From contig WLNV01000097.1 of the NCBI GenBank assembly GCA_009699615.1, forward strand, positions 1-6,215: a stretch of DNA of 6,215 nucleotides, read 5' to 3'. The notes beneath the pieces were generated by a model. The model made no database searches. It worked only from the letters and a program-made list of their open reading frames with translations, and was not told the origin of the DNA. The position numbers and the translations under genes were made by a program. This stretch comes from Actinomycetota bacterium (GTDB taxonomy: Bacteria; Actinomycetota; Thermoleophilia; Solirubrobacterales; Solirubrobacteraceae). Of the stretch, positions 1 to 5,320 are shown piece after piece; positions within the stretch are counted from its first letter, which is position 1; every line of letters starts with the position of its first letter.

Positions 1-880
1 GATCGGCAAGCAGCCACTCGAGCAGCGCCTTCTGCGCGTGACGGCGGTTTTCTGCCTGATCCCAAATCCGTTGACGCTTGCCATAAAGCAGTTCGGCGGT
101 GATCTCTTCACCGGGATGGGCCGGGAGGCAGTGGAGTGCGATTGCGTCGCCGGCTGCGAGCGAGAGCAGCTCATCGTCGAGACGGAATGGTGCCAGCGCG
201 GCGCGGCGTTCGTCGGCCGTCTGCTCGTCTCCCATCGAAACCCAGACGTCGGTGTAAAGCGCGTCGGCGCCGGCGACGGCGGCCTGCGGATCGTTGCTGC
301 GCTCGCCACCGCAGTCGGGCTCGAGTTCGTAACCGGTTGGCGAAGCGACGACAACTTCAAGTCCAACGGTCGTGCCGAGAAGCGCCAGCGAACGGGCAAC
401 GTTGTTGCCGTCGCCGACGTAAGCGAGCTTGAGTTCGTCCAGCGGCCTACCAGAGAAGGCCTCTTGCATAGTCATCAGGTCTGCCAGTGCCTGCGAGGGG
501 TGATGGAGCTCGGTCAACATGTTGAAGACGGGGATCGAACCTTCTGCTGCGAGCTCTTCGATCAGCGCGTCAGGGCCGGTCCGCACGCCGACAGCGGAAA
601 CCTGACCGGAGAGGACGCGGGCTGTGTCGGCGATCGACTCCCCGCGAGAGAGTTGCATCTCGCCGGGGCGCAGCACTACTGCGTGGCCGCCGAGCTCCGA
701 AACACCAACCTCATAGGAGAGCCGCGTGCGTGTGCTCGGCTTCTCAAAGATCAAGGCGACGCTCTTGCCGGCCAGTGCATCGGACGAGGCAGGAGCCGCC
801 TTCAGTTGATGGGCGCGCGACAGCAGCGCGAGCAGCTGCTCGCGGTCAAGCTCTTCACCGGTGAGAAAGTGGCGTGGCAA
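1..880 (-). CDS. argF: Ornithine carbamoyltransferase, C-terminus cut by window edge
   Basis: Cytosolic enzyme of arginine biosynthesis that joins carbamoyl phosphate to L-ornithine, giving citrulline and phosphate. Reading the minus strand gives 293 residues. The carbamoyl-phosphate loop STRTR is at 49-53, after FEKP. HHPSQ is at 126-130, the second-domain GDGNN at 156-160, the ornithine-loop DVWVSMGDE at 211-219, the catalytic HCLP at 250-253 and WDQAENR at 273-279. The SMG loop argues for ornithine rather than aspartate carbamoyltransferase. Family members are about 305-315 residues, so only the last 10-20 are missing off the left edge. An in-frame TGA lies eight codons upstream and no ATG or GTG intervenes. 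TTG at 880 is therefore the likely start, giving MPRHFLTGEEL, which suits the family N-terminus. No Shine-Dalgarno is visible. The rest of an arginine cluster may lie to the left, but this window cannot show it. Identity is firm; the start is moderately sure. Confidence 0.95.
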   Translation of the reverse strand, partial: MPRHFLTGEELDREQLLALLSRAHQLKAAPASSDALAGKSVALIFEKPSTRTRLSYEVGVSELGGHAVVLRPGEMQLSRGESIADTARVLSGQVSAVGVRTGPDALIEELAAEGSIPVFNMLTELHHPSQALADLMTMQEAFSGRPLDELKLAYVGDGNNVARSLALLGTTVGLEVVVASPTGYELEPDCGGERSNDPQAAVAGADALYTDVWVSMGDEQTADERRAALAPFRLDDELLSLAAGDAIALHCLPAHPGEEITAELLYGKRQRIWDQAENRRHAQKALLEWLLAD

Positions 881-887
881 GCGAGTG

Positions 888-893
888 ACGATA
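888..893 (-). promoter_or_regulatory. Candidate -10 box (TATCGT) for argF
   Basis: On the minus strand the hexamer TATCGT fits the actinobacterial TANNNT -10 pattern. It ends seven bases before the proposed TTG start of argF, which would place transcription initiation at or next to the start codon. No convincing -35 (TTGACA-like) lies 16-18 bp upstream. The hexamer is short enough to occur by chance, so this is a weak call based on position and on the absence of a ribosome binding site. Confidence 0.3.
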
Positions 894-947
894 CGGCTGG
901 GTCAGCAGTTTCAGCGCGCCATTTGTTGCAGCACCGCGGCGGAACGG

Positions 948-973
948 CAGCTTTCGTCAACGGCTTTCGTCAA
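948..973. repeat. 13-bp tandem direct repeat at the 3' end of the SnoaL-like gene
   Basis: Positions 948-960 (CAGCTTTCGTCAA) and 961-973 (CGGCTTTCGTCAA) are back-to-back copies differing at one base. The SnoaL-like gene reads through the right copy and meets its TGA (957-959) in the left copy. Thirteen is not a multiple of three, so the duplication shifts the frame. Removing one copy restores an open frame that continues for about 12 more residues, ending in VLQQMAR, to a TGA at 911-913. This looks like a slippage duplication that changed the C-terminus. Confidence 0.85.
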
Positions 974-1454
974 GCTCATCGCCGCCGGCGCGGCGGATCC
1001 CAAAGCCGCGCACGGCGAGGATCGCTCGTTCCCCAAGCGAGCCGCGCTTTGGCAACACGCCCAGCTGAACGGTCGCGTCATAGGCGTCGAAGAAGGCACG
1101 CACACGCCAAAGCTTCTCTCGCGGCGGGTCAAGCTCGCAGTAAAGGACGGCATGAACCGTGATCATCTTGTTCGTCGCCGGGATTCCCGCCAGCGCGGCA
1201 CGATGGACGCCGCTGATCAGCACCGGCACGGCGACGTAACGGCCGTCGCTGAGCCGCTCGCCAGCGCTCTCGACGGTCGCGTCAGGGAAGGCCTTCCAGA
1301 GCTGCGCAGCGCGATCGGCGAGCGCATCGGGGCCGTAGAGCGGCTCGGGGCTGGACGGGTCGGTCCAGTGCAGGTCGGCGGCGCAGACATCGCGGAAGGC
1401 AGCGCGGCGGCGCTCGGTCCATGCCTGCTGAAAAGCGTCGAGAAGCTCGTCCAT
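957..1454 (-). CDS. SnoaL/NTF2-like fold protein
   Basis: A 165-residue cytosolic protein of the SnoaL-like polyketide cyclase / nuclear transport factor 2 superfamily, whose alpha+beta barrels bind small molecules as enzymes or binding proteins. The N-terminal helix (MDELLDAFQQAWTERR) leads to the family-typical WTDP at 30-33. LYGPDALADRAAQLWKAFPD follows at 39-58, then strands at about 72-82 and 98-108, and FFDAYD near 121-126, resembling the usual closing yFD segment. The tail from about 135 to 165 is basic and then acidic and is not typical of the fold. It ends inside a 13-bp duplication that appears to have replaced an older, about 176-residue ending. No catalytic residues can be assigned, so substrate and reaction are unknown. 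The ATG at 1454 has only a weak GAAG upstream. The gene lies 76 bp upstream of argF on the same strand; co-transcription is possible but unproven. Confidence 0.82.
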   Translation of the reverse strand: MDELLDAFQQAWTERRRAAFRDVCAADLHWTDPSSPEPLYGPDALADRAAQLWKAFPDATVESAGERLSDGRYVAVPVLISGVHRAALAGIPATNKMITVHAVLYCELDPPREKLWRVRAFFDAYDATVQLGVLPKRGSLGERAILAVRGFGIRRAGGDELDESR

Positions 1455-1516
1455 CGCGCTTCAGCGTAGAGCGGCTGACGCGGGCCTGCTGCGCAGTCCT
1501 GCCAGACTGACGGCCG
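1455..1516. promoter_or_regulatory. Divergent intergenic promoter region
   Basis: This 62-bp spacer separates the starts of two divergent genes and must carry at least one promoter in each direction unless transcription starts inside a gene. On the minus strand TACGCT (1463-1468) ends eight bases before the SnoaL-like ATG and fits TANNNT. On the plus strand only a poorer CAGACT (1503-1508) lies eight bases before the ATG at 1517. A short inverted repeat CTGC-TGC-GCAG is at 1486-1496. No -35 of good quality and no recognisable operator were found. Confidence 0.4.
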
Positions 1517-2008
1517 ATGGGACGACGCAGTCGCAAACAAAGCCTGACCGAGCCGGGCGCGCAGGCCGCACCGAAGAAGCGGCTCAGCAGCGCCGAGCGC
1601 GACGCAATTGCGCGCGACGAACTCAAGCCGCTCGGGCCTGGAGAGAAGCCCCTGGCGGTCAAGATCTCGGCCGGCCTCGCCGCCTCGCTCGCTGTTGCAA
1701 ACGTTGCCTTCTACTTCGCCGGCGTTGAGGTTCAGGGCCAGAAGCCGGCGCTGCTCGGCGTGCTGCTGTTCGCCGCCGTGATGCTGCTGGCAGCATGGGG
1801 AATGTGGACCTTGCGCTACTGGGCGCTGCTCGGGTTCCAAGCGCTGCTGGCAATGACGCTGGTAATTGCCGGTCTCTCATTGATGGTTGCCGGCAACGTG
1901 CTGGCAGTGATTCTGTGCATCGTGATCCTGCTCGGCGGCGGCTGGCTCTTCTGGAAGCTGATTCGCGTTCTGGGCCGCGTCAAGGTTCCGTCGCTGCACG
2001 GCGGCTGA
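1517..2008 (+). CDS. Small four-helix integral membrane protein, unknown function
   Basis: A 163-residue protein whose family I do not recognise. The first 45 residues are hydrophilic and basic (MGRRSRKQ, PKKRL) and look like a cytoplasmic tail. Four hydrophobic stretches follow at about 48-68, 78-97, 101-124 and 127-147, with short connecting loops. RYWALLGFQALLA at 100-112 begins the third. The protein ends with a basic cytoplasmic-type tail (KLIRVLGRVK). The clustered basic residues at both ends suggest both termini face the cytoplasm. There is no signal peptide and no motif for transport or catalysis. The ATG at 1517 has no clear Shine-Dalgarno. It lies 41 bp upstream of the E3 gene on the same strand, so it could be transcribed with the dehydrogenase cluster, but the intervening hairpin and promoter-like box suggest a separate unit. 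Coding status is supported by the membrane-protein composition. Function is unknown. Confidence 0.75.
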   Translation: MGRRSRKQSLTEPGAQAAPKKRLSSAERDAIARDELKPLGPGEKPLAVKISAGLAASLAVANVAFYFAGVEVQGQKPALLGVLLFAAVMLLAAWGMWTLRYWALLGFQALLAMTLVIAGLSLMVAGNVLAVILCIVILLGGGWLFWKLIRVLGRVKVPSLHGG

Positions 2009-2019
2009 CTCGCGCCGCC
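2000..2019 (+). terminator. GC hairpin at the end of the membrane-protein gene
   Basis: GGCGGC (2000-2005) can pair with GCCGCC (2014-2019) around an eight-base loop that contains the TGA of the membrane-protein gene. The six G-C pairs are stable, but no T-run follows. This is at best a weak or partial terminator, or a chance product of the glycine codons. Confidence 0.25.
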
Positions 2020-2037
2020 CGTTCCTGGGCTCTCTCA

Positions 2038-2043
2038 TACACT
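2038..2043 (+). promoter_or_regulatory. Candidate -10 box (TACACT) for leaderless lpdA transcript
   Basis: TACACT matches TANNNT and its last T is exactly seven bases before the A of the lpdA ATG at 2050. That is the -7 position if transcription begins at the start codon itself. No Shine-Dalgarno sequence lies between the box and the ATG, which fits a leaderless mRNA of the kind common in actinobacteria. There is no recognisable -35 around 2014-2021. Confidence 0.42.
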
Positions 2044-2049
2044 CGCCTT

Positions 2050-3423
2050 ATGGCCAAAGAAAGCTTCGACTGCATCATCATCGGTTCAGGACCGGGGGGA
2101 TACGTCGCAGCGATTCGCGCCGCACAGCTGGGCATGAGCGTCACAGTCGTCGAGCAGAACAAGATCGGCGGCCGCTGCCTCAACTACGCCTGCATCCCCG
2201 CCAAGGCCGTCCTGCGCTCTGCCGACATCGTCTCTGAGATCCGCGAGGCAGGCGAGTTTGGAATCACTGTCGCCGAGCCGACAGTCGACTTCGGCGCTGT
2301 CAGCGCGCGACGCGAAGAGGTGATCGGCACGCTTGTCGGTGGCGTCGAAATGCTGCTGAAGAAGAACAAGGTCGAACTGATCACTGGAACGGCAACGCTG
2401 ACCGGCCCTAAGAGCGTCAGCGTCGACGGCCGCGAGCTGGAGGCAGCGAAGGCGATCATCCTCGCAACCGGCTCAGTCGCCCGCGCGATCCCCGGCGCGA
2501 GCTTCGGCGGCACCGTGATCGACACGGCGCAGGCCTGGGCGCTCGAGGCACTGCCAAAGCGGTTGGCCGTTGTCGGCTCCGGCCCGTCAGGCTGCGAGAT
2601 CGCCAGCGCCTACGCCCGCTTCGGCGTCGAAGTTGAGCTCTTTGAAGCGCTCGATCGCGTCCTGCCGAGCGAGGACAAGGACATCTCGCGGCTTGTTGAG
2701 CGTGGCCTCGCCAAGCAGGGAATCGCAGTTCACACGTCAACCCTGATCGGCGACATCAAAGCCGGAGAGAACTCCGCCACATACAGCTACGGCGACGAGA
2801 AGGGCGAAGCCGACTGGCTCGTCATCGCGGCCGGCCGTGGCGCCGACGTTGAAGCGCTCGGGCTCGGCGCCGCCGGTCTGGAACTCGACGAGCACGGCCT
2901 GATCGCAGTTGACGGCCAGCTGCGAACCAGCATTGAAGGCATCTACGCGATCGGCGACCTAGTCCACGGCCCGGCGCTCGCGCACAAGGCGAGTGAGGAG
3001 GGGATCATCGCCGCCGAGACGATCTCCGGCGAGAACCCAACTCCGCTCGATTACATCGACATCCCGCGGGCAACCTTCTGCACGCCGAACGTCGCCAGCT
3101 TCGGCTTGACCGAAGAGCAGGCCAGGGAGCAAGGCTTTGACGTAACCGTCGGCAAGGTTCCTTACGGCGCCGTCGGGGCAGGCACGCTCTACGGCGACCG
3201 CGGCGGGCTCGTCAAAATTGTTGGCGATAAGAAGTACGGCGAACTGCTCGGCGCCCACATTGTTGGAGCGAAGGCAACCGAGCTGATCCAAGAACTCGTC
3301 AACGCGAAGCTGCTCGAAGGCGGCTACCCGGAGGTAGCGCGATTTATTCACGGCCATCCAACGATGAGCGAAGCAGTGCTTGAAGCGGCCCGCGCCGCCG
3401 ACGGCTGGCTGATCCACGGCTAG
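2050..3423 (+). CDS. lpdA: Dihydrolipoyl dehydrogenase (E3 of 2-oxoacid dehydrogenase complex)
   Basis: Flavoprotein that reoxidises the dihydrolipoyl arm of E2 with NAD+. It has 457 residues, normal for the family, and no N-terminal lipoyl domain. The FAD GxGxxG is at 12-17 (GSGPGG). The redox-active disulfide is Cys43-Cys48 in GGRCLNYACIPAK (40-52). ATGS is at 139-142 and the NAD-binding GSGPSG at 176-181. The second FAD motif YAIGD is at 299-303 and the dimerisation domain begins near 338. The acid-base pair is His436/Glu441 in HPTMSE. The bases around the disulfide differ from the usual GGTCLNVGCIPSK, but both cysteines and the catalytic His-Glu are intact. The open frame extends upstream to an ATG at 1795, but that part overlaps the membrane gene in another frame and does not resemble the family. 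ATG 2050 gives the proper start. It is the first gene of the E3/E1 cluster. Confidence 0.95.
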   Translation: MAKESFDCIIIGSGPGGYVAAIRAAQLGMSVTVVEQNKIGGRCLNYACIPAKAVLRSADIVSEIREAGEFGITVAEPTVDFGAVSARREEVIGTLVGGVEMLLKKNKVELITGTATLTGPKSVSVDGRELEAAKAIILATGSVARAIPGASFGGTVIDTAQAWALEALPKRLAVVGSGPSGCEIASAYARFGVEVELFEALDRVLPSEDKDISRLVERGLAKQGIAVHTSTLIGDIKAGENSATYSYGDEKGEADWLVIAAGRGADVEALGLGAAGLELDEHGLIAVDGQLRTSIEGIYAIGDLVHGPALAHKASEEGIIAAETISGENPTPLDYIDIPRATFCTPNVASFGLTEEQAREQGFDVTVGKVPYGAVGAGTLYGDRGGLVKIVGDKKYGELLGAHIVGAKATELIQELVNAKLLEGGYPEVARFIHGHPTMSEAVLEAARAADGWLIHG

Positions 3424-3429
3424 GCGCAG

Positions 3430-4014
3430 ATGGAGCAGCAGCCGGCCTTCTACTTCGACCTGGCCAGCCCCGAGTCTTATCTCTCGGCCGAGCGGATCAT
3501 GACTTTGCTGCCGGTGGCGGCAGAGTGGATTCCGATCCGCGGCTCGGCGCTGCCAGTGCTCAGTGATGCCGGCGAAGAGCGAGCGCTGGTTGACGCGCTG
3601 GCCGAGCAGCGCTCACTGCAAGCGCCGCGCTGGCCATCCCCTTTCCCCTTTGACAGCGAACAGGCGATGCTGGCGGCGACCTACGCGAAGCAGATCGGCC
3701 GCACGGTCCCGTTCGTGCTGGCTGCATTCCGCCAGGCCTACGCCGGTGGCCGAGCGCTCGACAACGCCGACAACATCGTGATCGCCGGTTCGGCCTGCGA
3801 GATGCACCCCGCCGCGCTGCTCAAAGGCTGCGAGTTGCGCACTGTGCTGGGCGGGCTCGAGGCCGCGACGGCGCTTGCGCTGGAGCGCGGCGTGCGCGAC
3901 GTGCCCGCCGTCTGGCTGCCTGGCTCCGAGGGCCGGCCCGATCAGCTCTTCCACGGCGACGATCAGCTCGAAGCGGCGGCCGTTGCACTGAGCGACCAGG
4001 TGCCAGCCCAATGA
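3430..4014 (+). CDS. DsbA / 2-hydroxychromene-2-carboxylate isomerase-like thioredoxin-fold protein
   Basis: A 194-residue protein that resembles the DsbA-like thioredoxin-fold group including HCCA isomerases and kappa glutathione transferases. Seen: the first strand and active-site turn FYFDLASPESYL (7-18), matching the FyFDf-SP-SYla pattern with Ser13-Pro-Glu-Ser16 in place of a CXXC. A helical insert spans roughly 45-150, then VPAV (158-161) as the likely cis-proline strand, and a closing HGDDQLEAAA (175-184). Without the CXXC it should not be a disulfide oxidase; Ser13 is the position that binds the thiol cofactor in HCCA isomerase. Cys123 and Cys134 are not in the expected active site. 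No signal peptide, so cytosolic. It starts 6 bp after lpdA without a clear Shine-Dalgarno, and its stop overlaps the next start by 4 bp (ATGA). Its reaction is unknown; the location suggests a link to the dehydrogenase complex or its thiol chemistry. Confidence 0.8.
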   Translation: MEQQPAFYFDLASPESYLSAERIMTLLPVAAEWIPIRGSALPVLSDAGEERALVDALAEQRSLQAPRWPSPFPFDSEQAMLAATYAKQIGRTVPFVLAAFRQAYAGGRALDNADNIVIAGSACEMHPAALLKGCELRTVLGGLEAATALALERGVRDVPAVWLPGSEGRPDQLFHGDDQLEAAAVALSDQVPAQ

Positions 4015-4262
4015 CAGCCTTCCGCGATTACGACGTGATCGTCACCCGCACCGGCCTCGCTCCCGGGCGACTCGCGGCGGCCGACCGCTTCGATCACATC
4101 GAAGTCGTCTCGGTCGACGACCTCGAAGTAGTCCTGTTCTGGGATGTTCCAGGCCGCGCGACCGGCCGCATGGAAGCGGCGCTGCGCGACGACCTGCAGC
4201 GGCTCGAGAGCGAAGAGTTCATCGCACGATGGAGCGCGGTTGAGAGCGAAGATGACTACTAG
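4011..4262 (+). CDS. 83-residue acidic protein of unknown function in the dehydrogenase operon
   Basis: I do not recognise this family. The start overlaps the preceding stop as ATGA (4011-4014), the classical arrangement for translational coupling, and it is followed 11 bp later by E1 alpha. It is therefore very likely a real gene rather than a chance frame. Predicted layout: strand YDVIVTRTG (7-15), a short turn APGRL, strand HIEVVSVDD (29-37), strand EVVLFWDVP (39-47), then a charged helix about 52-76 (TGRMEAALRDDLQRLESEEF) and an acidic end (ESEDDY). No cysteines, metal ligands, signal peptide or membrane segment are visible. The small alpha/beta layout and acidic helix would suit a subunit-binding or accessory role in the complex, but that is only an inference from context. 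Confidence 0.7.
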   Translation: MTAFRDYDVIVTRTGLAPGRLAAADRFDHIEVVSVDDLEVVLFWDVPGRATGRMEAALRDDLQRLESEEFIARWSAVESEDDY

Positions 4263-4264
4263 GG
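4261..4264 (+). promoter_or_regulatory. Ribosome binding site for E1 alpha
   Basis: AGGG overlaps the stop of the 83-residue gene and lies nine bases before the ATG at 4274. It is the clearest Shine-Dalgarno core for the E1 alpha gene and supports that start. Confidence 0.5.
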
Positions 4265-4273
4265 TTGTGACCG

Positions 4274-5320
4274 ATGACTGAACACGCGCTGCCGCCGTCG
4301 GAGATGTCGATCGACTGGCTGAGGTCGATGACGCTGATCCGCCGTTTCGAGGAGCGGGCCGGTGAGCAGTACACGCGCGCCAAGGTCGGAGGCTTCCTCC
4401 ACCTCGCAATCGGTGAGGAGGCAACGATCGTCGGCGCCGTCGCAGCTCTGCGGCCGACCGACTACATGATCGCCACCTACCGCTCACACGGCCAGGCGCT
4501 GGCACGCGGCAGCGAGCCGGGGCGTGTGATGGCCGAACTGTTCGGCCGCGTCGATGGCCTCTGCCGAGGGCGCGGCGGCTCGATGCACATGTTCGATCTT
4601 GAACGACGTTTTATGGGCGGCTTCGGAATCGTCGGTGGCAACCTGCCGCTGGCGGCAGGCTTTGGCCTGACCAGCGACTATCTCGGCAGTGACGACGCAA
4701 CGCTCTGCCAGTTCGGCGATGGCGCGAGCAATCAAGGCACCTTCGGCGAGACACTCAACCTCGCGGCGCTCTGGAGCCTGCCGGTCGTCTTCATGGTCAC
4801 CAACAACCAATTTGGAATGGGCACTTCGCTCGAGCGCCACTCGGCGCAGACGAACCTTCAGATCAAAGGCGAGGGCTTCGGTGTGCCCGGTATGGAGTGC
4901 GACGGAATGGATGTGATCGACACTTGGGCGGTCACGAGCGAGGCGATCAGAATCGCTCGCGAGGAGCGCCAGCCGGTGCTCGTCGAGGCGCTCAACTACC
5001 GCTTCCGTGGCCACTCGATCGCCGACCCTGAGGATTACCGCACAGAGGAAGAGGTACTGGAGTGGAGCAAGCGCGACCCGCTCGTAACCTTCGGCGACCG
5101 GCTCGTCGCAGAGGGCGTCTTGAACGACGAGCAGCGCGAAGCAATCGACCATGCCGCGATCGAGACCGTCGATGCCGCCGTCGCCTTCGCCGACGCCTCA
5201 CCGGAACCGGAACCAAGCTCGCTCTACGACGATGTCTATGTACTCAGCGATCAGGTTCGAGGCTGGTACTTGGCCGACCACCGCGGCGCCGGCGTCCAGA
5301 AGGGCGAGGACCTTTCCTAA
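4274..5320 (+). CDS. pdhA: 2-oxoacid (pyruvate-type) dehydrogenase E1 component, alpha subunit
   Basis: Alpha subunit of the thiamine-diphosphate E1 that decarboxylates a 2-oxoacid and acetylates or acylates the lipoyl-E2. Its 348 residues match the heterotetrameric E1 family. Seen: IRRFEERAG near 22-30, HLAIGEEA at 43-50, YRSHG at 69-73, and GRGGSMHMF at 99-107. GIVGGNLPLAAGFGL is at 118-132. The thiamine motif runs from GDG (148-150) to NN (177-178), about 31 residues as expected. The phosphorylation-loop counterpart is RGHSIADP at 245-252. The closest style is pyruvate or acetoin dehydrogenase E1 alpha; branched-chain oxoacid specificity cannot be excluded from sequence reading alone, so the symbol is approximate. 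A short PEPEP spacer (310-314) sits before the C-terminal helix. Its stop overlaps the E1 beta start by one base (TAATG). All catalytic motifs look complete. Confidence 0.92.
   Translation: MTEHALPPSEMSIDWLRSMTLIRRFEERAGEQYTRAKVGGFLHLAIGEEATIVGAVAALRPTDYMIATYRSHGQALARGSEPGRVMAELFGRVDGLCRGRGGSMHMFDLERRFMGGFGIVGGNLPLAAGFGLTSDYLGSDDATLCQFGDGASNQGTFGETLNLAALWSLPVVFMVTNNQFGMGTSLERHSAQTNLQIKGEGFGVPGMECDGMDVIDTWAVTSEAIRIAREERQPVLVEALNYRFRGHSIADPEDYRTEEEVLEWSKRDPLVTFGDRLVAEGVLNDEQREAIDHAAIETVDAAVAFADASPEPEPSSLYDDVYVLSDQVRGWYLADHRGAGVQKGEDLS
5306..5310 (+). promoter_or_regulatory. Ribosome binding site for E1 beta
   Basis: GAGGA, inside the end of the E1 alpha gene, is nine bases before the ATG at 5320. 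It supports that start over the ATG at 5329, which would be eighteen bases away. It is one of the strongest Shine-Dalgarno cores in the window. Confidence 0.6.

Noticed and set aside
38..1162. Long 374-residue open frame on the plus strand
   Set aside because: It is antisense to argF and the SnoaL-like gene, both of which show clear family motifs. The translation is Arg/Cys-rich and low in recognisable domains, as expected of a shadow frame in G+C-rich DNA.
861..1469. 202-residue plus-strand frame
   Set aside because: Opposite the SnoaL-like gene; no domain character, and the minus-strand frame has the WTDP/FPD/FFDAYD pattern of a real family.
1486..1496. Short inverted repeat CTGCTGCGCAG as an operator
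   Set aside because: Only four paired bases per arm; such palindromes are frequent by chance in G+C-rich spacers.
1217..1840. 207-residue minus-strand frame spanning the divergent spacer
   Set aside because: Overlaps two better supported genes, crosses their shared promoter region and has a composition typical of shadow frames.
1795..2049. N-terminal extension of lpdA to the ATG at 1795
   Set aside because: This stretch overlaps the membrane-protein gene in another frame, and the E3 family begins directly with the strand before GSGPGG, so ATG 2050 is preferred.
2959..3417. 152-residue minus-strand frame opposite lpdA
   Set aside because: Exactly antisense to conserved E3 sequence; no independent domain or ribosome binding site.
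4484..5152. 222-residue minus-strand frame opposite E1 alpha
   Set aside because: Shadow of the conserved thiamine-binding region of E1 alpha; no independent support.
5201..5215. CCGGAA hexamer repeat
   Set aside because: Only about two and a half units, in frame, encoding a PEPEP spacer in E1 alpha; ordinary low-complexity linker coding.
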